From: Planctomycetaceae bacterium
GTDB lineage: Bacteria > Planctomycetota > Phycisphaerae > Phycisphaerales > SM1A02
NCBI GenBank assembly: GCA_947490615.1
Contig: CANLHK010000002.1
Span: 305,101 to 369,100 of the forward strand
Length of the DNA stretch: 64,000 nucleotides
Direction: 5' to 3'
Part shown: one piece after another, positions 17,349-24,764 of the stretch
How positions within the stretch are numbered: position 1 is the first letter of the stretch
Layout: each line of letters opens with the position of its first letter
Notes under the pieces: generated by a model
Seen by the model: only the letters and a program-made list of their open reading frames with translations
What the model was told of the DNA's origin: nothing
The model's database searches: none
Position numbers and translations under genes: made by a program

Positions 17349-18269
17349 TCAATGCACGATGGCGCGAATCTCATCCGCGAAGGATCGCGCTGCATCGCGG
17401 ATCGCTTGCTGCCACGGGGTTCCGACCGCAGGCTTTGGATAGAGCACCGAACGACTCGCGGTGATCAGTGCGCCGCGCGAGCCGCTCGTGAAGCAGGCCC
17501 GCACATCGTCGGCAGAGCCACCCTGCGCGCCGTAGCCAGGAACGAGAAACAGCGTGTTAGGCATGCGCTTTCGCAAGGAAGCGATCTCATCACGCTTGGT
17601 CGCGCCGACCACGGCTCCGAGATTCGAGAAGCCGCGCGCACCGATCGAGGGCTTGCCAAGCTCGGTGACGAGATCCGCCACCGCCTCGGCGACCGTACGA
17701 CCATCGGAGAGCGCCAGCGCTTGCAACGCATCCCCAGAAGGATTGCTCGTGCGAACCAACGCGAAGGCACCATGACCTTCCGAGAGAAACGGAAGAATGC
17801 CGTCGGCGCCGAGGTAGGCGCTGATCGTCGTCCAATGGGCGCCAGCGGCGCGCGCGCTCGCTGCGTAATGCTCTGCAGAAATCCCGATGTCGCCGCGCTT
17901 GAAGTCGAGGATCACCGCAAGTCCACTCGCGCGTGCTTGAGCGAGCACTCGTTGCAGCGCAGCGCTTCCTTCGGCGCCGAATCGTTCGAAACACGCCGCT
18001 TGGATCTTGACCGCTGCAGCATCCGCGACGACTGCCTCGAGCACAGCGCAGGAGAAGAGTTCGATCGAGCGCGCGCAGTGCGCAGCGTTGTTTGGATCGT
18101 TCGGAGCAAGCCCTGAGGGCAATCGATCGACGACGGGGTCAAGGCCAACGCAGGTCGCGCTGTTGGCACGCTCGATGCGCGCACCAAGAAAGTCCGCTGC
18201 ATGAAAAGGTGCCGAGAGTGTGGTCACAGGAGTCTCGCAACACGAAGGCGTCGTCGGGGTGGTTGTCAC
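17349..18269 (-). CDS. pyrF: orotidine 5'-phosphate decarboxylase (type 2)
   Basis: Decarboxylates OMP to UMP in pyrimidine synthesis. 306 residues with TCVGLDPVVDRLP, the catalytic VILDFKRGDIG, FNLG-like GARGFSNLGAVVGATK, and FLVPGYGAQGG, which together define the longer type-2 subgroup. I placed the start at the GTG at 18269 because TACAAT ends 8 bases upstream, matching other genes here. A GTG at 18227 (292 residues) is the alternative and would remove a Thr/Pro-rich N-terminal stretch. It is followed on the same strand by the solute-binding protein after 43 bases. pyrD lies far away at 40393. Confidence 0.92.
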   Translation of the reverse strand: MTTTPTTPSCCETPVTTLSAPFHAADFLGARIERANSATCVGLDPVVDRLPSGLAPNDPNNAAHCARSIELFSCAVLEAVVADAAAVKIQAACFERFGAEGSAALQRVLAQARASGLAVILDFKRGDIGISAEHYAASARAAGAHWTTISAYLGADGILPFLSEGHGAFALVRTSNPSGDALQALALSDGRTVAEAVADLVTELGKPSIGARGFSNLGAVVGATKRDEIASLRKRMPNTLFLVPGYGAQGGSADDVRACFTSGSRGALITASRSVLYPKPAVGTPWQQAIRDAARSFADEIRAIVH

Positions 18270-18277
18270 GGGCGGCG

Positions 18278-18283
18278 ATTGTA
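18278..18283 (-). promoter_or_regulatory. -10 box TACAAT, 8 bases before pyrF
   Basis: TACAAT on the minus strand matches the bacterial -10 consensus at five of six positions and ends 8 bases before the GTG at 18269, in the 28-base gap after the DUF971 gene. It decides the start chosen for pyrF. Confidence 0.5.
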
Positions 18284-18297
18284 CGAATCCGCGCCGA

Positions 18298-18651
18298 TCA
18301 GGCCTTTGGTGAAGAAGCCCGCTGCTGCGCCGCAAGTTCGCGGAGGTATCGCCAGGTGTAGATGCCCGTGTCGTGCCCATCGCTGAATCGGATGCGCACC
18401 GCGTAGTGACCCACGAGTTCGATGTTCTCTGCGCGCAACGGGCCAGCGGAAGCTGGCGTACTTGGCAGCACCGTGAGTGGATTGCGCGCCATCGCCGCGC
18501 GCAACTCCCGCTGATCCGCCGAGGGCGAGTGCCTTCGCAAAAAGGCGACTGGAAGAAAGTCTGAGACGCCATCGTTCCAGACCAGCGTCAGTCCGCGGGC
18601 GCCATCAAGGTCGAGGTGGTTCGGTCGCGGATCGTCGGCGGGCGCGCTCAT
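18298..18651 (-). CDS. DUF971 (gamma-butyrobetaine hydroxylase-like N-terminal domain) protein
   Basis: 117 residues. LTLVWNDGVSDFLPVAFLRRHSP near the start and HYAVRIRFSDGHDTGIYTWRYLREL near the end are the hallmarks of DUF971/GBBH-like N-terminal domains. These occur alone in many bacteria and are often found near Fe-S or ParA/Mrp-type genes. The biochemical role is not established. The ATG at 18651 has TAGCAT ending 6 bases upstream; this box overlaps the -10 box of the divergent thioesterase gene. Confidence 0.88.
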   Translation of the reverse strand: MSAPADDPRPNHLDLDGARGLTLVWNDGVSDFLPVAFLRRHSPSADQRELRAAMARNPLTVLPSTPASAGPLRAENIELVGHYAVRIRFSDGHDTGIYTWRYLRELAAQQRASSPKA

Positions 18652-18657
18652 GGCGCC

Positions 18658-18667
18658 ATGCTACGCT
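18658..18667. promoter_or_regulatory. overlapping divergent -10 boxes (TAGCAT minus, TACGCT plus)
   Basis: The ten bases ATGCTACGCT hold TAGCAT on the minus strand (18663-18658, 6 bases before the DUF971 ATG) and TACGCT on the plus strand (18662-18667, 8 bases before the thioesterase ATG). They share the central TA step. The two start codons are only 24 bases apart, so one symmetric site probably drives two leaderless transcripts. Confidence 0.5.
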
Positions 18668-18675
18668 CGGACGCG

Positions 18676-19143
18676 ATGATGGTTGACGACTTCACCCAAG
18701 CCACCGAGGCGGAGATTCCGCACCGTGCAGAGCTCCCTGCGCGCGGCGTCTTTGCGCTCTGGCACACCGTGCAGGAGCATGAGACCAGCGCGCTCGTCCC
18801 CCACGCCAACAACATCGCCATCGTGGGGTGGATTGATCTCATCGCCTCACGCCACGGCGACGAAGCAGGCGCGTCGAGAACCGAACTCGCTGCGGCGGGA
18901 CAGATGTGGTTTGTCGCGCGTCACGAGATCGATTACCTCGCCGAGGCGTTCATCGGCGATCGCCTGCTGTTGCTGACCTGGGTCGAAAAGCTCGGCCGCA
19001 CTAGCCTCTCCCGCGCCACTCGGGTGGTGCGCGCTGCAGATGGCATCGTGATGGCTCGCGCGACGAGTCGTTGGGCGCTGGTCGACCTCGAGACCCGCAG
19101 GCCTGCGCCGATCGCACCATCGGTGCGCGCCGCGTGGCTCTGA
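18676..19143 (+). CDS. hotdog-fold acyl-CoA thioesterase
   Basis: 155 residues of the 4HBT/YbgC-like hotdog family. Landmarks: a VPHANNIAIVGWIDLI helix region corresponding to the family's active-site helix, FVARHEIDYLAEAFIGDRLLLLTWVEKLGRTSLSR, the typical central beta-sheet, and ARATSRWALVDLETRRP. Family knowledge: hydrolysis of acyl-CoA or acyl-ACP thioesters; the acyl chain cannot be predicted. Start at 18676 (a second ATG follows immediately) chosen from the TACGCT box 8 bases upstream. Confidence 0.85.
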   Translation: MMVDDFTQATEAEIPHRAELPARGVFALWHTVQEHETSALVPHANNIAIVGWIDLIASRHGDEAGASRTELAAAGQMWFVARHEIDYLAEAFIGDRLLLLTWVEKLGRTSLSRATRVVRAADGIVMARATSRWALVDLETRRPAPIAPSVRAAWL

Positions 19144-19174
19144 CGCCCCATCGCGCAGCCCGTCTGCTCACGCC

Positions 19175-19215
19175 AAAGAAAAACCCCGTTCGGTCAGGGT
19201 TCTGAGCGGACGGGG
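19175..19215 (-). terminator. Rho-independent terminator on the minus strand
   Basis: A 9-bp stem (CCCCGTTCG at 19184-19192 with CGGACGGGG at 19207-19215, one G-U pair) is followed on the minus strand by TTTTTCTTT. On the plus strand it has no T-run, so its direction is clear. It lies 40 bases past the thioesterase stop. Confidence 0.75.
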
Positions 19216-19345
19216 CGGAGGGGAGAAAGATGACTGATTCAATCGCCGCTGCGCACCACTGCATCGCTTCGGCGGGTTGCCATCGTGCTTCGAGACTGTC
19301 GCTCGAAGCGCGGAGGCGGGCTCCTCAGATCCAGATCTACTTCGT
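19175..19345 (-). ncRNA. candidate structured small RNA with its own terminator
   Basis: The 393-base space between the thioesterase and the metallophosphoesterase holds no convincing gene, but the minus strand has an organised layout. There is a TTGACA at 19360-19355, an 8-bp perfect hairpin GCTTCGAG / CTCGAAGC (19287-19309), a possible GC-rich stem after it, and a Rho-independent terminator at 19175-19215 pointing the same way. No minus-strand gene lies upstream that this terminator could serve. I recognise no RNA family (not SRP RNA, 6S, tmRNA or tRNA). The -10 box is weak and the 5' end is approximate. Confidence 0.4.
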
Positions 19346-19524
19346 ATCGAACGCTGTCAAGAGATTGAAGGGCTCAAGACTCTGAGACGCCGTAGGGAAA
19401 ACCCCACTGGCGCACCCTTCGTTCGGCCAAGCAGCCCGACACACCACACATTTTTTGAGCTGCATGACTCAGGACCCCGCGCGCGTCGATCTTGCCTTGC
19501 CCGACATGGCAATTCCTGCTTGGG

Positions 19525-19530
19525 TACGCT
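19525..19530 (+). promoter_or_regulatory. -10 box TACGCT, 6 bases before the metallophosphoesterase gene
   Basis: TACGCT is followed by TCCCTT and the ATG at 19537. It decides the start codon in a frame that stays open for 45 further bases upstream. No Shine-Dalgarno is visible. Confidence 0.5.
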
Positions 19531-19536
19531 TCCCTT

Positions 19537-21444
19537 ATGCCCATTTCCGCTGTTCTCGGCTCGGGAATTCTCCTCGCCCTCGCCACGCCGCCTGCCTTTG
19601 ACCGCCTCCCGAATGGGGAGGCTGTCGATGGGCAGCGCCTCGTTCATCCGCCGTCGCCGAACAGGCAAATCATCGCCTTCGTGCCCGACCGCACGACGGG
19701 ACGCGATTGGGGACTGCGCTATCTCCGCGAGGCCGTGAGCGACTTCAATCGTGAACTCCCTGATGCGGTCTTCTGCGTCGGCGATCTCGTGCAGGGCTAC
19801 GCGCGGGATCACGGAAGTGTCGCTCAACAGCGAGAGGTCTTCCTCAACATCGTTGGCAGCCTGTCGATGCCGTTCTATCCGACTCCTGGAAACCACGATC
19901 TCGTCAGTGGCAAGCGCGACGCGACGGATCGCTCCTTCGCCGACGAATACCGCGCGCTCTTTGGACCGCTCTACTACAGCGTCGAACTTGAGCTCGCGAG
20001 CGTGGTGATTCTCAACACCGAAGATGGCGATGGCCGCATCGAGCCTGGATTTTCCGACGCGCAATTGGCGTGGCTCGACGGAGAGCTTGAAGCGCTTGCC
20101 AAGCGCAATCGTCCGATGATCCTCGTCATGCATCGTCCCTTGTGGGATCACAAGCCCACGCGATGGGAGACCCGCGTGCAGCCGCTGTTGGTCAAGCACG
20201 GCGTCGACCAAGTGATCGCTGGGCACTACCACGCACTGCAGGCACTTCCGCCGCGCGATGGAATTCCCTTTCTTCTCCTTGGTACTTGTGGCGGTGCGGT
20301 GGACCAACATCCACTCGCAGGACAGTTGCAACATGTCACCTTCGTCACCATCGACGAAGCGGGCGCCATCAAGCCCTTCCATCAGATTGCGGGATGCACG
20401 CTTCCTGTGGATTGGATCACGCAAGCCGACCAAGCACTCGCGTTTCAGTTGAAGAGCGCGCGTGATGCAGTGACGATCGTGGGCGCCGTGGCCGACGGGC
20501 TTGGCGCAGCGGCAAGTGGAAGTGTGGAGGTCACGCTGCACAATCCGCTCGATCGTGCCGTCGAGTTTGTCTTCAGCAAGTCGAGCGCGCCTACGCCGTG
20601 GGAGGTGATCGACCGCGTCGATGGTCAGGAGATCACGCGAAGTTGGACGAGCCGCACCGCGTTTGATGTCTTCAATCCTTGGACAACCGACCTGTCGACA
20701 CCCTTCTCGCTCGCCTTTGAACCCGCCCGAATCAAGCTCGACGCAGGCGAGTCGGGCAGCGTGAAGATCTCCGCGCGCTGCGCCGCGCAGGCGACTCCTC
20801 CCGAGCCACCGCCGTTTGACATCGTTGCGACCTACTCCGACAGCAAGGAGCGTCGTGTGCCCGTACTGCTTCGACAGCGATTCCCGCTCAGCCGCACCGT
20901 CGAGGTTGCGTCCGACACGGATTCTGCTCTGCCCTACTCCATCGCGGTCTGGAACTGCTCGGAGTACGACACGCCCGAACGCAACAGCACCCTCCGCGTC
21001 CTCTCCGCGCGCGGCGACGCGGTCCTGCGCCTCGCTCTCACGGTTCCTGATGAGCAACTCTCCCCTGACGCCAAACCCAAAGACACGAAGGCATCGCTCG
21101 AAGACCCACTGGCCGATGCAGTTCGGCTTCAGCTTGGCGAGGGACCTGATTCTCGGGAGTTCCTCGTGACCTTTACCGAAGGTTCGCTCGCTCCTGTGGT
21201 GCGCACCCTCACGAGTGATCGATCGAAACTCGAGCGATCGAAGGATCTTGGCATCACGCTGACCCACTCAGGGAAGGACTGGAATCTCGCCATCGATGTG
21301 CTCAAGGGCGCCCTCCCCCCGTCCGCGGAACTCGCAGGCCTTCCCATCAACCTCGGTGTCGCAGACAACGACCTGGCCTACCACACGCAGTGGCGTTGGT
21401 TGGCGCCCAAGCAAACGCCCGCGCGCCTTCGCCTGAACCCGTGA
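19537..21444 (+). CDS. calcineurin-like metallophosphoesterase with large C-terminal region
   Basis: 635 residues, with a short hydrophobic N-terminus (VLGSGILLALATPPA) that is probably a signal peptide. The N-terminal ~270 residues carry metallophosphoesterase motifs: CVGDLVQGY (GDxx), TPGNHDLVSG (GNHD), LVMHRPLWD and GHYHALQ. The first motif is DRT instead of the usual DxH (VPDRTTG). Residues ~320-635 look like beta-sandwich domains with no motif I know. It is a secreted or periplasmic phosphohydrolase of unknown substrate. It stands alone, followed by a small lipoprotein gene 170 bases on. Confidence 0.85.
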   Translation: MPISAVLGSGILLALATPPAFDRLPNGEAVDGQRLVHPPSPNRQIIAFVPDRTTGRDWGLRYLREAVSDFNRELPDAVFCVGDLVQGYARDHGSVAQQREVFLNIVGSLSMPFYPTPGNHDLVSGKRDATDRSFADEYRALFGPLYYSVELELASVVILNTEDGDGRIEPGFSDAQLAWLDGELEALAKRNRPMILVMHRPLWDHKPTRWETRVQPLLVKHGVDQVIAGHYHALQALPPRDGIPFLLLGTCGGAVDQHPLAGQLQHVTFVTIDEAGAIKPFHQIAGCTLPVDWITQADQALAFQLKSARDAVTIVGAVADGLGAAASGSVEVTLHNPLDRAVEFVFSKSSAPTPWEVIDRVDGQEITRSWTSRTAFDVFNPWTTDLSTPFSLAFEPARIKLDAGESGSVKISARCAAQATPPEPPPFDIVATYSDSKERRVPVLLRQRFPLSRTVEVASDTDSALPYSIAVWNCSEYDTPERNSTLRVLSARGDAVLRLALTVPDEQLSPDAKPKDTKASLEDPLADAVRLQLGEGPDSREFLVTFTEGSLAPVVRTLTSDRSKLERSKDLGITLTHSGKDWNLAIDVLKGALPPSAELAGLPINLGVADNDLAYHTQWRWLAPKQTPARLRLNP

Positions 21445-21614
21445 TCGACTGCGACTTGACCGAACGGACCCGAGTGATTCCAATAGGACCCGGAAGATCT
21501 CCGAGACTTTCCTGCTCGAATCGCCATCGATCCGATGCATTCGCCCAACCTCACTCCGACAACGCCCTGCCATCGTCATGGAGCGCGTCACGGGGCTTCT
21601 CGAAAAGGACTGCC

Positions 21615-21827
21615 ATGAAGACTTTCTCACTCGCCTTCGCTACCGCCTGCCTTCTCTTGACTGGTTGCGGCGGCGACACCAGCTCGGATGCCACCACGCT
21701 CGACTCAAACCAGATCCGCCAGCCCACGACTGAGGCCCAAGTTGCCCCTCCAGGCGACGGCATCAAGCTCGGCAGCAACAACTCGGGTGGCCCTGGCGCC
21801 GCCAAGCCGAAGCCAGAAGGCAAGTAA
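21615..21827 (+). CDS. small lipoprotein
   Basis: 70 residues. MKTFSLAFATACLLLTGCGGD is a textbook lipoprotein signal with the lipobox LLTGC; the mature part is only ~53 residues, hydrophilic and Gly/Pro-rich, and ends in KPKPEGK. AAGGA sits 5 bases before the ATG. I know no function; many planctomycetes encode short lipoproteins of this kind. A strong terminator follows 41 bases after the stop, so it is a monocistronic unit or the end of the metallophosphoesterase transcript. Confidence 0.8.
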   Translation: MKTFSLAFATACLLLTGCGGDTSSDATTLDSNQIRQPTTEAQVAPPGDGIKLGSNNSGGPGAAKPKPEGK

Positions 21828-21867
21828 GCGCCTGCATTGAGGATCGCGTCCTCACCACAAGCACAAC

Positions 21868-21905
21868 CACCGCGCCGCTCGACTTCGGGCGGCGCGGTGT
21901 TTTTT
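21868..21905 (+). terminator. Rho-independent terminator after the small lipoprotein gene
   Basis: A perfect 11-bp stem (CACCGCGCCGC with its complement at 21889-21899) with a 10-base loop runs straight into six T residues. Confidence 0.9.
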
Positions 21906-22045
21906 CACCTCCGTGATGACCTCTCGATGGGCGCATTCTCGGCCCCCTCGGAACGATCGGTACTCACTCATGGCTCCAAGGGACAACTTCAGCCAAAAGA
22001 AACTCCTCACCTGAATTCGATGGCAGAGATGTCTGATGAGAGAGA

Positions 22046-22087
22046 AGCACGACGACGAGTTCGGGTCGAACCGTTCCTCGTCGTGCT
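22046..22087. repeat. long inverted repeat in the gene-free stretch 21906-22173
   Basis: AGCACGACGA (22046-22055) pairs perfectly with TCGTCGTGCT (22078-22087); inside the loop GTTCG-GGT-CGAAC can form a second small stem. It lies 87 bases beyond the aminotransferase stop and is not followed by a T-run in either direction. It could be a weak terminator or an mRNA 3' structure. Apart from this hairpin and the terminator before it, I see nothing in the 345 bases between the lipoprotein and aminotransferase genes. Confidence 0.4.
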
Positions 22088-22173
22088 CACAACATCTGGC
22101 CATCCACCCGCCGCTGCTCTGGGCTAAAACCTAGACAGCGGTTTTTCTTGGTTGAGAGCGCGAACGGACGGCG

Positions 22174-23352
22174 TCACGCCTCGCGCATGATCGCGGTCAG
22201 CTCGGCAAGTCCGCGCGCGAGTGTCTCTTCCTTGACCGCAAAGGACATGCGGAAGTGCGAATCGTGCTTCGAGAAGACCTTGCCAGGAATGACCAGCACG
22301 CCGCGGGCAATCGCCTTCTCAACGAACTGTGAGGCCGTGAGCCCCAGTCGCTCAGGCACTTTGACAAACGCGTAGAACGCGCCGCCAGGCAGCGCCACTT
22401 CGGTGACTCCATCAAATGCGGCCATCACCATGTCGCGACGCGCTTCGAAGCGGTCGACCCACGGCTGCATATCGATTTCGTAGGCGTGCGCGGCGGCGTA
22501 TTGCGCCATGCTCGGCGCGCAGACATAGCTGTACTGCTGCAAGCGTGCGATCGCCTGCACGATTTCGTGTGGCCCTGCGACGAAACCCAGTCGCCATCCC
22601 GTGCAGCCGTAGGTCTTGCCAAAGCCGCGGATGAGCAAACAGTCTTTGGTGAAACGCGCTGGCGTCGGGAAGCGGCCACCTTCTCGTGACTCGCTAAAGG
22701 TGAACTCGTCGTAGATCTCGTCGGAGATCAAGAGAATGTTGCGCGCGGCGCAGAGATCCACGATGTCCTGGAGTTCGCGTGACGACAACACGACGCTCGT
22801 GGGATTGCCTGGACTGTTCACGATCACGGCCTTGGTGCGCGGCGTGATGAGTTTCTCGATCCGCGCGGCGGTCATGCGAAAGTCGGGATAGGTATCGCAG
22901 AGCACCATCGTGCCACCGGTCAACGCACCGAGCTGCGGATACATCACGAAGTATGGGTCAGGGATGATCGCCTCATCACCCGCATCGAGCAGACACATCA
23001 TCGCAAGGACAAGTGCACCGCTGGTTCCGCTGGTGACGATCGCCGAGAGCCCATGCTCTGTGTCCTGCGTCCAACCAATCTCGGATCCGAGGCGCTTCCA
23101 GATCGCCGCGAGCAACTCGGGGCAACCTTGCGTTGGCGTGTAAGCGTTCTTGTTCTCCTGAATCGCCTTGATCGCAGCAGCTTTCAGCGCGTCGGGGACA
23201 GGAAAGTCAGGCTGCCCGATCGAGAGATTGATCGGGTCCTTCATCTTGGCGGCAAGGTCGAAGACCTTCCGAATACCGCTGGCATCGATCGACTTTGCGC
23301 GATGGGAGATCAGCTTGTCGAGATCGAGACGATCGTGAAGTGCGTGGTGCAT
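22174..23352 (-). CDS. class I/II pyridoxal-phosphate aminotransferase
   Basis: 392 residues, the usual length. Visible landmarks: INLSIGQPDFPVPD, AYTPTQGCPELLAA, the PLP-contacting NSPGNPTSVVLS, ISDEIYDEF, the Schiff-base lysine in GFGKTYGCTGWRLGF, and the C-terminal FRMSFAVKEETLARGL. This is the aspartate/aromatic (AspC/DapL-like subfamily I-gamma) type; the amino donor cannot be decided from sequence alone. The start used (ATG CAC CAC GCA) is the only ATG near the family N-terminus. The gene is monocistronic on the minus strand. Confidence 0.9.
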   Translation of the reverse strand: MHHALHDRLDLDKLISHRAKSIDASGIRKVFDLAAKMKDPINLSIGQPDFPVPDALKAAAIKAIQENKNAYTPTQGCPELLAAIWKRLGSEIGWTQDTEHGLSAIVTSGTSGALVLAMMCLLDAGDEAIIPDPYFVMYPQLGALTGGTMVLCDTYPDFRMTAARIEKLITPRTKAVIVNSPGNPTSVVLSSRELQDIVDLCAARNILLISDEIYDEFTFSESREGGRFPTPARFTKDCLLIRGFGKTYGCTGWRLGFVAGPHEIVQAIARLQQYSYVCAPSMAQYAAAHAYEIDMQPWVDRFEARRDMVMAAFDGVTEVALPGGAFYAFVKVPERLGLTASQFVEKAIARGVLVIPGKVFSKHDSHFRMSFAVKEETLARGLAELTAIMREA

Positions 23353-23395
23353 CAGAAGAAACGCCTGCCTCGCGGGACGCGAGCGAGTGAAAGGA

Positions 23396-23421
23396 AACGC
23401 CTCCGACTTCTCGGAGGCGTT
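23396..23421 (-). terminator. terminator after the small basic protein gene
   Basis: An 11-bp perfect stem (AACGCCTCCGA with its complement) with loop CTTC is followed on the minus strand by TTCCTTTC. It lies about 100 bases past the stop at 23520. Confidence 0.65.
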
Positions 23422-23519
23422 GGAGTATTGCAGTTTTCACTCGTCGAGGTTCGGCGTTGATGTGTGCAACGCGCGGGGAACTTTCCGCGCAACTGCTCCA
23501 ACCAAACCCAACTCGTCGG

Positions 23520-23801
23520 TCACTTCTTCTTCGCAGCGGGAGCTGCGGCGGCCGCAGGCTTGGCTCCACCCTTGCCTGCGGGAGCAGCGGCGCCTTCAGC
23601 ACCAGGAACCACTTCCTTCTTGGGCTTCTTGCCTGCGGCGACCTTGATGCTGAGCACCTTGGGCAGGCCGAGCGGCGAGTTCTTTCCCGCTGCAAAGACA
23701 TCGGCTGCGGTGAGCTTGGCGACGCGCTCGTCACGGGTGAGGACGTTGCGGTGCTGGTTCAGTGCGCCGGACTTGGTCTTGAGACTGCTGTGGATGCTCA
23801 T
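23520..23801 (-). CDS. small basic protein of the PVC-superphylum family
   Basis: 93 residues. The N-terminal ~55 (MSIHSSLKTKSGALNQ, RNVLTRDERVAKL, LGLPKVLSIKV) match the small basic protein family shared by Planctomycetes, Verrucomicrobia and Chlamydiae (I recall it as TIGR04137). The rest is a Lys/Ala/Pro-rich tail ending in KKK. Its high basic charge suggests an RNA- or ribosome-associated role, unproven. The ATG at 23801 has AGG seven bases upstream. It is a useful taxonomic marker for this window. Confidence 0.88.
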   Translation of the reverse strand: MSIHSSLKTKSGALNQHRNVLTRDERVAKLTAADVFAAGKNSPLGLPKVLSIKVAAGKKPKKEVVPGAEGAAAPAGKGGAKPAAAAAPAAKKK

Positions 23802-23901
23802 GGGGATGCCTGAAATTCTGCGGCGCGGACTTGCCGTGCCTCGCACTCGGGTTCAACCCGCTGTGCCTGCCGCCTGGTCTTGGGTTCGAAGCGTTCGCGG
23901 G

Positions 23902-24678
23902 CTACTTGCCGCGCGAACCGTTGAACGGTTTGAAGTAACGATCATGGAAATCCGAGTTGCCCTTGCCTGCAGCCTTCCAGCGTGCGCCGACTTGAGCGAT
24001 TCGAACTCCCAACGCGGTCGCCGCCGCACCTTTGAGTTCCGACTTCGGAACGCCAGGCAGGACGGTGATTTCGCGAAGCCGACCACTATCGTCGGGAACC
24101 ACCCACGCGTCAAGCCCGAGATCGCGGCAGAACTGCACGAGCTTGTCGGCGTTGGCCTCAGGAACCGTCGCAAGAACGCAGTATTGGAGCCCCGCCTGTC
24201 GCGGATCGAGGCCGTGCGGCGCTGGTGCGAGAGGCGGTCCGAGGCTGCTGTCGGCGGGATTCGCAACGCGACGGCCACTCGACGCACCACTTCCGTCAGG
24301 CGCAGGTGGCGTTGGTCTTACTACTTCGGGGTTTTCGGACCGCTCCGACGGTGACGCGTTCCGACTTCCGTCGGTCGTTTCAGCGGGAGCGGTACTCAAG
24401 GCCATCGGGTCGTTCGCCGTGCCTGCGCCGCCGTCAGCGATCGATCCACTCGCATCATCGGCGGAGTTTGACCAGCCGCCGCCGCGCCAGACGCCGATCA
24501 GATAGACCCCCGTGAACAGGAACAGCACCAGAAACGCCAGCCCCGCGACGCGCATCGTCGCAGGATCCAAGGTGAAACGCGGCGCCTTGGCGCCTGGACC
24601 GACGCCCTTGCCAGGATTCTTCGGGTCGCGGCCGCGACCAAGCAATTCGTAGAGAGCGGGTGTGCCTCGTCGTGCCAT
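23902..24678 (-). CDS. single-pass membrane protein, function unknown
   Basis: 258 residues. A basic cytoplasmic N-terminus (MARRGTPALYELLGRGRD) is followed by one membrane helix near residues 42-64 (VAGLAFLVLFLFTGVYLIGVW), a low-complexity Ser/Pro/Gly linker to about residue 165, and a compact C-terminal domain. That domain (LQYCVLATVPEANADKLVQF, DAWVV, ITVLPG) resembles SPOR-like folds in size and in using paired strands, but I cannot confirm this. GAGGA lies 6 bases before the ATG. It sits between the small basic protein and the TIM-barrel gene on the same strand. Confidence 0.75.
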   Translation of the reverse strand: MARRGTPALYELLGRGRDPKNPGKGVGPGAKAPRFTLDPATMRVAGLAFLVLFLFTGVYLIGVWRGGGWSNSADDASGSIADGGAGTANDPMALSTAPAETTDGSRNASPSERSENPEVVRPTPPAPDGSGASSGRRVANPADSSLGPPLAPAPHGLDPRQAGLQYCVLATVPEANADKLVQFCRDLGLDAWVVPDDSGRLREITVLPGVPKSELKGAAATALGVRIAQVGARWKAAGKGNSDFHDRYFKPFNGSRGK

Positions 24679-24764
24679 CGCAGATCCTCACAGTGTTGCG
24701 TTCTCAGAAGACTCCGAATGGAGGCCGAGTCCGCGGCGGCGAGTCTAGCAGGCGCGCGCGCCGC

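Noticed and set aside
19357..21267. A 636-codon open frame antisense to the metallophosphoesterase gene
   Set aside because: The opposite strand has clear enzyme motifs, a signal peptide and a -10 box. The antisense translation is rich in Arg/His and has no recognisable domain, as expected of a shadow frame in GC-rich DNA.
22058..22072. GGTTCGACCCG on the minus strand looks like a tRNA T-arm
   Set aside because: The flanking stem does not pair as a 5-bp T-stem, and no acceptor, D or anticodon arm can be placed around it.
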